From positions 62,001 through 126,000 of the forward strand of contig CCNC01000141.1 in the NCBI GenBank assembly GCA_000824845.1: DNA of 64,000 bases, given 5' to 3'. Source of the DNA: Mesorhizobium sp. ORS 3359. GTDB taxonomy: Bacteria > Pseudomonadota > Alphaproteobacteria > Rhizobiales > Rhizobiaceae. The translations under genes were made by a program, and so were the position numbers. Below are positions 44,056-51,767 of this stretch, piece by piece. The notes under the pieces were generated by a model, which saw only the letters and a program-made list of their open reading frames with translations, was not told where the DNA came from and searched no databases. Position 1 is the stretch's first letter. Every line of letters begins with the position of its first letter.

Positions 44056-45153
44056 TCACAGATCAATGACGCCGCGCTTGCGCAGCAGGATCCACAGGAA
44101 GAACGGCGCGCCGGCGATCGCCGTGACGATCCCGATCGGCAGCTCGGCCGGCGCGACAACGGTGCGGGCGACCGCGTCGGCGATGAGCAGCAGCGATGCG
44201 CCGAGCAGCGCCGAGGCCGGCAGCAGATAGCGGTTGTCCGGTCCGATCGCCAACCGCAGGACATGCGGCACGACGATGCCGATGAAACCGATGCCGCCGC
44301 TGACCGCGACCGAAGCGCCGACCGCCGCCGACACCCCGACTATCGCGATGTATTTCAACCGCTGCACCGGGATGCCGAGATGCCCCGCGGTCGCCTCGCC
44401 CAGCGCCAGCGCGTTGAGGCCGCGCGACAGGAATGGCATCGCGGCCAGCGCCAGGATGACCACCGGCCCGACGGTGCCGATCTTCGGCCATGTCGCGCCG
44501 GCCAGCGAGCCGAGCTGCCAGAAGGTCAGGTCGCGCAGCTGCCGGTCGTCGGCCATGAAGATGAGGACGCCTGTCAGCGCCATGGCAAGGGCGCTGACGG
44601 CGATGCCGGCAAGCAGCATCGTGGCGACCGAGGTCCGTCCCTGGCGCGTAGCGATGGCATAAAGCAGCAACGTCACCGCGAGCCCGCCGAAAAACGCCGC
44701 GAGCGGCAGCGCAAGCGTGCCGAACGCGAGCGTGAAGGGCGCAAGCCATGTGGTGCCGAGCACGATGATCGCCACAGCGCCGAGGCTGGAGCCGGCGGAA
44801 ACGCCGATCAAACCGGGATCGGCAAGCGGATTGCGGAACAGGCCCTGCATCACCGCGCCGGAAACCGCGAGCGCGGCCCCGATCAGCACCCCGAGCAAGA
44901 CGCGCGGCATGCGGATGTCATAGACGATCAGCTGGTCGCGCGCGGCAAGCGCCGTATCCACCGGCACGGCGCCCGTCAACCAGTCGCGAATGACGCGAAG
45001 GGCGGACGCATCCGAAGCGCCCGACGTCAGCGACAGGAACACCGAAAGGGTCATCGCCAGGCACAAAAGCGCGATGACGAACCTTGCCCGCGCCGAGCGG
45101 TCGCCGTCGGCCGTCATCACCCTGCCCACATCGGCTATGGACTGTTCGGCCAT
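44056..45153 (-). CDS. hmuU: Heme ABC transporter permease (FecCD family)
   Basis: A 365-residue permease with about ten membrane helices and the FecCD fold. Family signatures are RMPRVLLGVLIGAALAVSGA, NPLADPGLIGVSAGSSLGA and GGIGFIGIVVPHVLRLAIG, the latter forming the coupling interface with the ATPase. It lies between hmuT and hmuV with gaps of 6-7 bases. It forms the inner-membrane channel for heme. Confidence 0.92.
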   Translation of the reverse strand: MAEQSIADVGRVMTADGDRSARARFVIALLCLAMTLSVFLSLTSGASDASALRVIRDWLTGAVPVDTALAARDQLIVYDIRMPRVLLGVLIGAALAVSGAVMQGLFRNPLADPGLIGVSAGSSLGAVAIIVLGTTWLAPFTLAFGTLALPLAAFFGGLAVTLLLYAIATRQGRTSVATMLLAGIAVSALAMALTGVLIFMADDRQLRDLTFWQLGSLAGATWPKIGTVGPVVILALAAMPFLSRGLNALALGEATAGHLGIPVQRLKYIAIVGVSAAVGASVAVSGGIGFIGIVVPHVLRLAIGPDNRYLLPASALLGASLLLIADAVARTVVAPAELPIGIVTAIAGAPFFLWILLRKRGVIDL

Positions 45154-45159
45154 CGCCGC

Positions 45160-46053
45160 TTAGTCCGTGACCTGGTTGCCATAGAGCGAAACGGCGAGAT
45201 CGTGGATCGCCTCCGCCGTGCGCGGACCGAAGCCGAGCAGATAGCCGCCCCACATGCTGATCATCTTGCGGTTCGTGCCAGCCGGTGTCGAGGCGACGGC
45301 AGGATTGACGAACAGCTCGTCTTCCGAGATCGGCGGGCCGCCGCCCTTCATCGTCAGGATGACATCCGGCTTGGCGCTGACGATCGCCTCATCCGTCATC
45401 CCCTTGTAACCGGAAAAGCCCTCGACCGCGTTGACCGCGCCGGCAAGCTTGATGATGCCGTCGGCCGCGGTGTCGCTGCCAGCGGCAAGGATCTTGCCGC
45501 CTTGCGTCGACAGCACGAACAGCACGCGCTTGCGCTCCTCGATCGAGGCCGTCCGCTTTTCCGCCGCCGTTAGCTTCGCGCACGTCTCTGCCGCGAGCTT
45601 CTCTGCCTTGGCCTCGACGCCCAGCGCCTTGCCGACGATCCGTATCTTTTCGAGGATGCCCTCATGGTTGAAGTGATCCGGCACCTCGATGAAAGGCACG
45701 CTCGATTTCTTCAGCACGTCGACCGCTTCCTTCGGGCCGCTGCCCTGCAGCGCCAGGATTCCGGTCGGATTGACCGACAGGACGCCCTCGGGCGACAGCG
45801 CCCGCATGTAACCGACATCCGGCAGCTTCGCCGCCGCCTCGGGATAGGTGCTGGTCGAATCGCGGGCGACGAGACGGCCCTCCTCGCCGAGCGCGTAGAC
45901 GATCTCGGTGATCGAGCCGCCTATGGAGGCGATCCGCGAGGTGTCCGAAAAGACAACCGTGCCTTCTTCTGCCTTGGCTGGATGGATGGCGACGACAAGC
46001 AGGACACCGAGCATCGGCGCAAGCGCCGCGCGGAAACTAAGAACAAAGCGCAT
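45160..46053 (-). CDS. hmuT: Heme ABC transporter substrate-binding protein
   Basis: A 297-residue periplasmic protein with a signal peptide (FRAALAPMLGVLLVVAIHPAKA). It is a class III binding protein, with SIGGSITEIVYALGEEGRLV at the N-lobe. A tyrosine or histidine heme ligand cannot be assigned with certainty (YMRALSPEGVLSVNP contains the probable Tyr). ATG 46053 follows AGGTC at 9 bases. An ATG at 46068 overlaps the hmuS stop (ATGA) and is an alternative. Confidence 0.9.
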   Translation of the reverse strand: MRFVLSFRAALAPMLGVLLVVAIHPAKAEEGTVVFSDTSRIASIGGSITEIVYALGEEGRLVARDSTSTYPEAAAKLPDVGYMRALSPEGVLSVNPTGILALQGSGPKEAVDVLKKSSVPFIEVPDHFNHEGILEKIRIVGKALGVEAKAEKLAAETCAKLTAAEKRTASIEERKRVLFVLSTQGGKILAAGSDTAADGIIKLAGAVNAVEGFSGYKGMTDEAIVSAKPDVILTMKGGGPPISEDELFVNPAVASTPAGTNRKMISMWGGYLLGFGPRTAEAIHDLAVSLYGNQVTD

Positions 46054-46064
46054 TGGGTTAGACC

Positions 46065-47159
46065 TCATGCTGCGGTCGGGCTGGGAATGCGCGGCAGATT
46101 CTCGGCCAGGAAACGCCAGTCTTCCCGCTCGCCTTCGCCTTCATGGCGCTTGCCAAAGAACTGGATGATCATGCTGCCATTGGCATCGTAGGCCTCCAGC
46201 GAGGTGACGTGGCCGTCCTTGGTCGGCTTGCGCACCGCCCAGGCCTCATGGATGTGATCGGTCCTCAGATGCAGGTGGAAGGTCTCGTCGAGCACATTGA
46301 TCCACGGTCCCATCGGCTTGACCGACCTGATCGGGCCGGAATGGATCTGGATGCAGCCGCGGTTGCCCACGAAGCACATGATCGGCATCCCGCCTGCGGC
46401 GGCGTGATGGAACATTGCGCTTACCGCATCATTGTCGAGCAGCCAGGCATAGTCCTGCCCCACCATGCGCACCGCCTCGCGGCGGCTGAGCTTCAGCGTC
46501 TTCAGCATGCCGAAGAACTGATGCACATCGGTCAACCGGCTCCAGCGGTCGCGCAGATCGTCGATCGAGGCAACCGAAGCCTGCCCCTCACCTCCCCCTT
46601 CCGCGGCGCTTGGCAGGATCGCGACGGTCGGTTCCTGGTTCGACGATTCAAGGCTCGCCACCAGCTTCTGGTAGGCATAGAGGCTGGATGCGGGTCTAAG
46701 ATGCACCTTGTGCACCGCCTCCCCCGCTGCGTCGAAGAACTGCAGGCTGCGGCGGATTTCGTCGCCGTCGCGCTTCTCGACGGCAAAGCCATGCGCCCAG
46801 ACCTTCGGGAAGATGCGCAGGTCGATGTTTTCGCCAAGCACCATGGCGTTGTGGTTGCCGGTGACGACCTTGTCGTACACGCCGATCTTCTCGTGCACGG
46901 CGCTCTCGTTGCGGGTCAGCGCCATCACCTCGCCGACCGCTTCGAGGCCGGTCAAAAGGTCGTTGACGCGCGGCTCGACGCGCACCGCGCCGATGCCGCA
47001 ATGCGCCGCGACCAGTTCCGCTTCCGAAATACCCAATTGCGCCGAGAGATCGCGCTCCCGCATCTTCGGATTCTCTTCCCGCGCCCGCCGGATTTCCTCC
47101 GGCGACGGCTTCACGCGCTGGTCCATATCGTCCACCTGTATTGCCTGATGTTCGTCCAT
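46065..47159 (-). CDS. hmuS: Hemin-degrading factor / heme chaperone HmuS
   Basis: A 364-residue cytoplasmic protein of the HemS/HmuS/ShuS family, consisting of two similar halves. Segments such as AVHEKIGVYDKV, the histidine-containing GIEVGN-like MVLGENIDLRIF, and SAMFHHAAAGGMPIMCFVGNRGCIQIHSGP are typical. The family accepts imported heme and either transfers or degrades it. It lies between hemP and hmuT and is likely regulated with them by iron. Confidence 0.9.
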   Translation of the reverse strand: MDEHQAIQVDDMDQRVKPSPEEIRRAREENPKMRERDLSAQLGISEAELVAAHCGIGAVRVEPRVNDLLTGLEAVGEVMALTRNESAVHEKIGVYDKVVTGNHNAMVLGENIDLRIFPKVWAHGFAVEKRDGDEIRRSLQFFDAAGEAVHKVHLRPASSLYAYQKLVASLESSNQEPTVAILPSAAEGGGEGQASVASIDDLRDRWSRLTDVHQFFGMLKTLKLSRREAVRMVGQDYAWLLDNDAVSAMFHHAAAGGMPIMCFVGNRGCIQIHSGPIRSVKPMGPWINVLDETFHLHLRTDHIHEAWAVRKPTKDGHVTSLEAYDANGSMIIQFFGKRHEGEGEREDWRFLAENLPRIPSPTAA

Positions 47160-47175
47160 CGCCCGCCGATGGCGG

Positions 47176-47382
47176 TCACTTGTTGAGGATCAGCTTGCCC
47201 TGGCGGGTGATCTTCAGGCGGTAGAGCGCGCCGTGATGCTCGATGCCGATCTCATGCTCGCCCTGGAACAGCGTGTTGCTGGAGAGCGTCCTCACCGCCA
47301 GCGGCACCCGTTCGTAACGCATCTGCGTCTCTTCCGGACGGCGGACGCGATAGCGGAAATCGTTGGGATTGTGCGTGTTCAT
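47176..47382 (-). CDS. hemP: HemP/HmuP small heme-uptake regulator
   Basis: A 68-residue protein of the hemin uptake HemP family. The core [23 protein letters not shown] and the end [11 protein letters not shown] match the family. In Sinorhizobium and Bradyrhizobium HmuP is needed for expression of the outer-membrane heme receptor. It is the first gene of the minus-strand hmu unit, directly divergent from the heme receptor gene. Confidence 0.9.
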   Translation of the reverse strand: MNTHNPNDFRYRVRRPEETQMRYERVPLAVRTLSSNTLFQGEHEIGIEHHGALYRLKITRQGKLILNK

Positions 47383-47581
47383 CGGGTCGGTCCCTTTCCT
47401 CTGACGGCCACCTTGGCCGCAGCCTCATAAAATGCCGATTCAATTCTTGACTAGAATAATCATGTTTACTAGTCAGTGCATTACCGGACTAAATGAGTCA
47501 ACATTTAAGACGCCGGACGTGATCAAAAATGCGAGCGAGCCATCGGCCAGCCAGCTACGAGCCTGAATCTGGAGTTGGGGC
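47383..47581. promoter_or_regulatory. Iron-regulated divergent promoter region of hemP and the heme receptor
   Basis: This 199-base gap is AT-rich in its middle part (about 47425-47515), where both promoters must lie. It contains the IRO-box-like site at 47448-47462 and an inverted TGACTAG/CTAGTCA pair (47448-47454 and 47469-47475). GGAG (in CTGGAGTTGGGGC) precedes the receptor start at 47582. Confidence 0.65.
47448..47462. promoter_or_regulatory. IRO-box-like RirA site
   Basis: TGACTAGAATAATCA matches the TGA-N9-TCA form of the IRO box bound by RirA in Rhizobium. It lies between the divergent hemP and heme receptor genes, and rirA itself is about 4 kb away. Six fixed bases can occur by chance, so the site is supported mainly by its location. 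Confidence 0.6.
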
Positions 47582-49795
47582 ATGGGGTTGGTGACTTGGG
47601 GACGGACGGGCCTGGCGGGCCAGAACGCGGGTCCGGGCTTCCGAATGGCAAGTGGCATTGCCATCTTGATGGCCGGAGCGGCGGCGATCGCGCTCAGCGT
47701 ATCGGCGGCAACAGCGCAACAGGCCACGCAGCCGGCGAGCAGCCAGCAGGCCGATCAAAAAAAGAAGGCTGAAGAGAAGGCCGCCGCCGAAGGAACCTTG
47801 CTCGACAAGATCCTCGTCATCAGCCGCACCGGCGAGACGGCGATCCAATCGCTGGCATCGGCCAGCCATGTCGACCAGGAGCAGCTCGACCGCCGCATGG
47901 CGACCACGCCGAGCGAGATGCTGCTCGGCGTGCCCGGCGTCGCCGTGCAGGCCGACGCGCGCCGCGTCTCCTCGAGCATCAACATCCGCGGCCTGCAGGA
48001 TTTCGGCCGCGTCGCGGTCATCGTCGACGGCGCAAGGCAGGATTTCCAGCGCTCGGACCACGGCACGCAGTCGACCTTCTATGTCGATCCTGAGCTCATC
48101 AAGTCGGTCGACGTCATCCGCGGCCCGACCGCCAACACCTACGGCTCCGGCGCCATCGGCGGCGTCGTCTTCTTCGACACCAAGGACGCCGCCGATTTCC
48201 TCAAGCCGGAAGAGACCTGGGCCGGCTCGCTGACCGGACGCTATGAGAGCAATGGCAAGGGCTGGACCACCAGCGCCACCGGCGCCTACAAGATCAACGA
48301 CAACTGGGACGTTCTCGGCAATATCGTCTACCGCGACTATGGCGACTACAAGAACGGCGGCGGCGACACTGTCGCCGGCACAGGTTTCGACGTGCTGAGC
48401 GGCATGCTCAAGACCACCATACGCCCGACCGAGAACAGCGCATTGAAGCTCGGCTGGGTCGGCTCCAAGGACGGCTGGACCGAGACCAGCGGCGGCGTGC
48501 CCGCCAACGACGTCGACCTCAAGTCGAACACCTTTACCGCCCGCTACAATATCACCGACGATGCCAAGAGCTGGCTCGACCTCCACATCAACGCTTCCTA
48601 CAACAAGACAGTTCTCGACCTGACGACGCTCACCGCGCAGAACCGCTTCGATCCGACCACCGGCCTGCCCGTGGTGCTGCCGCCCGGCTCGCTGTCGACC
48701 TTCGATGTCGGCACGACCGGCATCGACATCTGGAACACCTCGCGCTTCGAGACGGCGAGCGTCGCGCATGAGCTGACCTATGGCGGCGACTGGGTTGGCG
48801 ACGATGTCGATACCGGCGGCAGCGCCGGCGGCGACAGTTTTTATACACCGTCGGGCAAGCGCAACGTCTCCGGCGTCTACATTCAGGACAAGCTGACCTG
48901 GGAATGGCTCGAGGTCATTGGCGGCCTGCGCTACGACAACTACAGCCTGAAGGACGATACGAACAAGACCTCCGGCGACAGGGTTTCGCCGCGCATCACG
49001 GTCGGCGTCTCGCCCTTCGAAAGCGCCGGCCTGGCAGGCCTGCAGTTCTACGGCACCTATGCGGAAGGTTACCGCTCGCCCTCGCTGACCGAGACGTTGA
49101 TCAGCGGCAACCATCCGGCCGGCATCAGCTTCCCGTTCCTGCCCAACCCGAACCTCAAGCCCGAGACCGGCAAGACCGTCGAGTTCGGCGTCAACTACAA
49201 GCAGAACGACATCATCGAGGGCGGCGACGCGCTGCGGCTCAAGGCCGCCTATTTCAACAACAATGTCGACGACTACATCGACGGCGTGACGCTCTCGCCC
49301 TTCGATCCGACCAGCGGCTGCCCATTCGGTCCCGGCATTCCGATCTGCTTCCAGTACCAGAACTTCGCCAAGGCCAAGATCAACGGCTTCGAGCTGGAAA
49401 GCGTCTACGACGCCGGCTGGGGCTATGCCGGCCTGTCGGCCTCGATCATCAACGGCCACACCATCTCCCATGAGGGCGAGCGCGCCGACCTGGCCACCAT
49501 CCCCTCCTCGCAGGTGACGGCGCAGCTCGGCCTGCGCTTCCTCGAGGACAAGCTGACGGTCGGCGGCGAGGTGCAGTATAACGGCAAGCCGAAGGGCAAT
49601 GTGGTGGCCAAGGACTACACGCTGGTCAACGCCTTCGCCAGCTATCAGGCGACCGACAACTTCAAGCTCGACTTCCGCGCCGACAACCTGTTCGACGTCA
49701 AATACACCAACCCGCTCAACGGCAGCACCACCGCGGTCCTCTACGAACCCGGCGTCACGCTGAAGCTCGCGGCAACCATGCGCTTCGGAGGCTGA
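47582..49795 (+). CDS. TonB-dependent heme/hemoglobin receptor
   Basis: A 737-residue outer-membrane receptor (HmuR/ShmR/BhuA type). A signal peptide ends near residue 45 (SAATAQQ). A TonB-box-like stretch (ILVISRTGE) precedes the plug domain (PSEMLLGVPGVAVQ, SSINIRGLQDFGRV, VDVIRGPTANTYGSGAIGG). The barrel includes YAEGYRSPSLTE and FLPNPNLKPETG, corresponding to the FRAP/NPNL heme-receptor motifs, and ends in Phe near the C-terminus (MRFGG). Divergent from hemP and likely controlled by HemP/Irr/RirA. Confidence 0.9.
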   Translation: MGLVTWGRTGLAGQNAGPGFRMASGIAILMAGAAAIALSVSAATAQQATQPASSQQADQKKKAEEKAAAEGTLLDKILVISRTGETAIQSLASASHVDQEQLDRRMATTPSEMLLGVPGVAVQADARRVSSSINIRGLQDFGRVAVIVDGARQDFQRSDHGTQSTFYVDPELIKSVDVIRGPTANTYGSGAIGGVVFFDTKDAADFLKPEETWAGSLTGRYESNGKGWTTSATGAYKINDNWDVLGNIVYRDYGDYKNGGGDTVAGTGFDVLSGMLKTTIRPTENSALKLGWVGSKDGWTETSGGVPANDVDLKSNTFTARYNITDDAKSWLDLHINASYNKTVLDLTTLTAQNRFDPTTGLPVVLPPGSLSTFDVGTTGIDIWNTSRFETASVAHELTYGGDWVGDDVDTGGSAGGDSFYTPSGKRNVSGVYIQDKLTWEWLEVIGGLRYDNYSLKDDTNKTSGDRVSPRITVGVSPFESAGLAGLQFYGTYAEGYRSPSLTETLISGNHPAGISFPFLPNPNLKPETGKTVEFGVNYKQNDIIEGGDALRLKAAYFNNNVDDYIDGVTLSPFDPTSGCPFGPGIPICFQYQNFAKAKINGFELESVYDAGWGYAGLSASIINGHTISHEGERADLATIPSSQVTAQLGLRFLEDKLTVGGEVQYNGKPKGNVVAKDYTLVNAFASYQATDNFKLDFRADNLFDVKYTNPLNGSTTAVLYEPGVTLKLAATMRFGG

Positions 49796-49802
49796 GCGAG
49801 AC

Positions 49803-50255
49803 ATGAAACGCTTGACGGCATCCCTTCGTCTGCTGACCTCGACGTTTGCGATGTCGCTTGCGATGGTGCCGGCGTGGGCCCAGTCCGCGCCGGCTCCGGC
49901 CCCAGCTTCGGTACTGAGTCTCGAGCTCAATGCCGCGCAGCCTTCGGAAAAAGGCTGCCGCCTGACCTTCGTTGTCAACAACGCGCTCGGCGCGGATCTC
50001 TCCAAGGCGGCTTTCGAGATCGCGCTGTTCAACGAGGCGGGCGTCGTCGACCGCCTCACAGTGCTCGATTTCAAGGACCTGCCGGCCGGCAAGACGAAGG
50101 TCACCCGCTTCGACCTTTCCGGCGCCGACTGCGGTAAGCTCAGCCGCGTGCTGATCAACAGCGCGACCGAATGCGCCGGCAGTGGCGTCGACCCCGCGGT
50201 CTGCATGCGCGCGCTGAAGACCTCGACCAGGACCGCCATCGCTTTCGGGATCTGA
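49803..50255 (+). CDS. Uncharacterised periplasmic protein of the heme-uptake locus
   Basis: A 150-residue protein with a signal peptide (residues 1-26, ending VPAWAQ) and a beta-rich mature domain with four cysteines (KGCRLTF, GADCGKL, ATECAGS, AVCMRAL) that could form two disulfides. The segment SLELNAAQPSEKGCRLTFVV resembles a small Ig-like or CHRD-like fold but no family can be named. It lies 7 bases after the heme receptor and 6-7 bases before the tonB frame, so it is probably part of the heme import machinery. Confidence 0.75.
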   Translation: MKRLTASLRLLTSTFAMSLAMVPAWAQSAPAPAPASVLSLELNAAQPSEKGCRLTFVVNNALGADLSKAAFEIALFNEAGVVDRLTVLDFKDLPAGKTKVTRFDLSGADCGKLSRVLINSATECAGSGVDPAVCMRALKTSTRTAIAFGI

Positions 50256-50334
50256 CAGGCTGTGGGCTTCGAACCGGCACGCAACGCCTTTGCACAAGCA
50301 CCGGCCGGCATAGGCTTGGCGCTACTTGCGGCAA

Positions 50335-50364
50335 CCGATCTTGATTTGACCGATCTTGATTTGA
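50335..50364. repeat. Tandem 15-bp direct repeat upstream of tonB
   Basis: CCGATCTTGATTTGA occurs twice in direct succession (50335-50349 and 50350-50364). It ends 38 bases before the preferred tonB start. The repeat includes TTGA-type hexamers and might overlap an internal promoter, or it may simply be slippage. Confidence 0.7.
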
Positions 50365-50402
50365 CAAGGACGCGTCGCTTGCCGCAGGTCTCCTCGCGAG
50401 CC

Positions 50403-51365
50403 ATGCAGGACATCGACCCCCTCCCCGACGCCGACAGCGAACCGGCGATCCCGCCGGCCGAGCCGCTCGCGCAGGAACGACAGCCGGCGCAAGACCGCAA
50501 ATGGCCGGTGGCGATTGTCGCCTCCGGCTTGCTCCATGCGGCCGCCGCGGCGGCGTTTTTCATCGCGTCCGCCGGAACATTCGACACCTTGGATGCGATC
50601 CAGGCCGAGGGCAGCAGCCAGTCAGGCGCCGACGCCCAGGGCAGCGCCCTCAATGACGCGATGTCCGGCGCGGTGGATGTAACCTTGGTGGCGGACCCGC
50701 AGCCGGTGAAGCGCCAAGCAGTCCAGCCCACTCCGCCGGCCGAAGCGCCGCAACCGGCCAGCCAACCTGTAACGCCTCAGCCTGCGGCTGAAGCCGCCCA
50801 GGAGCCTGCTTCCACGCCCGATATGCTGACGGCTGCCACAGCGCGCCAAGACGATCAGAGCGTGCCCATGGCCGGCGAACAGGCGCCCGCGATCGAGCCG
50901 CAAAGCGCTGCCGCGTCGCCTGCCGAACCCGAACACACACCGGCGCCGGCGGCAACGTCGGGCGCACCGGCAGGATCGGGCCAACCCGTCGAGACGCGCG
51001 GTACGGAAACAGCGGATGGCGACGCGCGCGATGCGCCGACCATCGCCAGCAAGGGTAAGATGAAGGCCGCCGCCGGCAATGCCCTGGAATCCCGCTACAG
51101 CGGCGAAATTCAAAAGAGGCTTGCCCGCGCCAACCGCCGCGTTTCGAAATCGGTCCAGGCAAAGGCCCGCAACAACGCCAGGGTGGTTTTCGTGGTCGCG
51201 GCCGACGGCAGCATCAGCGACCTGCAGCTCGCCGAAAGTTCCGGCTCCGCCGAGCTCGACCAATTCGCTTTGACGCTGGTGCGCAAGCAAGCACCGTTCC
51301 CTCCCATTCCACCCGAGACAGGAAGATCAAGTTGGGTGTTCAAAGCGCGGATCGGTCCCTTCTGA
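50403..51365 (+). CDS. Energy transducer TonB
   Basis: A 320-residue TonB protein. The N-terminal anchor is AIVASGLLHAAAAAAFFIAS, followed by a Pro/Ala/Gln-rich periplasmic spacer (about 80-225) and a C-terminal TonB domain (LAESSGSAELDQFALTLVRKQ; FPPIPPETG). It transmits the proton-motive force to the receptor. ATG 50403 gives a conventional short cytoplasmic tail; a GTG at 50262 would add 47 residues encoded partly by a 15-bp tandem repeat and is considered less likely. Confidence 0.85.
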   Translation: MQDIDPLPDADSEPAIPPAEPLAQERQPAQDRKWPVAIVASGLLHAAAAAAFFIASAGTFDTLDAIQAEGSSQSGADAQGSALNDAMSGAVDVTLVADPQPVKRQAVQPTPPAEAPQPASQPVTPQPAAEAAQEPASTPDMLTAATARQDDQSVPMAGEQAPAIEPQSAAASPAEPEHTPAPAATSGAPAGSGQPVETRGTETADGDARDAPTIASKGKMKAAAGNALESRYSGEIQKRLARANRRVSKSVQAKARNNARVVFVVAADGSISDLQLAESSGSAELDQFALTLVRKQAPFPPIPPETGRSSWVFKARIGPF

Positions 51366-51421
51366 AATCTCGGTTGAAGCCATCCTGAACGCCACAATTC
51401 ATGCAATTCGAAAGGAAACCA

Positions 51422-51736
51422 ATGTACATCGCCATGAACCGCTTCAAGGTCCAGAACGGCTCGGAAGAAGCCTTCGAGGACGTCTGGAAAAACCGCGATT
51501 CCAGCCTCTCGGAAATGAAGGGTTTCAGGGAATTCCACCTGCTGCGCGGACCGGTCAACGAGACCGAGGGCTATACGCTGTTTGCCTCGCACACGGTCTG
51601 GGCGAGCCAGGAGGATTTCGTCGCCTGGACGAAGTCGGAAAACTTCCGCGCCGCCCATCGCAACGCCGGCGGCTCGAAGGTTCATTACCTCGGCCACCCT
51701 CAGTTCGAAGGGTTTTCGGTCGTCGAAGGCGCTTGA
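51422..51736 (+). CDS. IsdG/HmuQ-type heme-degrading monooxygenase (antibiotic biosynthesis monooxygenase fold)
   Basis: A 104-residue dimeric ferredoxin-like fold protein. The IsdG catalytic triad fits N6 (IAMNRF), W69 (DFVAWTK) and H79 (RAAHRN), with the Trp-His spacing of ten residues seen in IsdG. It would open heme to biliverdin-type products and free iron, matching HmuQ/HmuD of Bradyrhizobium. ATG 51422 follows AAAGGAAACC; an ATG seven codons upstream is disfavoured. It closes the receptor-tonB transcript. Confidence 0.88.
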   Translation: MYIAMNRFKVQNGSEEAFEDVWKNRDSSLSEMKGFREFHLLRGPVNETEGYTLFASHTVWASQEDFVAWTKSENFRAAHRNAGGSKVHYLGHPQFEGFSVVEGA

Positions 51737-51767
51737 ACGCGCCTCCGCCTAACTCATCTCGAACCGA

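Noticed and set aside
47555..50731. Very long minus-strand frame opposite the heme receptor, unknown protein and tonB
   Set aside because: Composition is typical of an antisense shadow, and it spans three genuine genes on the other strand.
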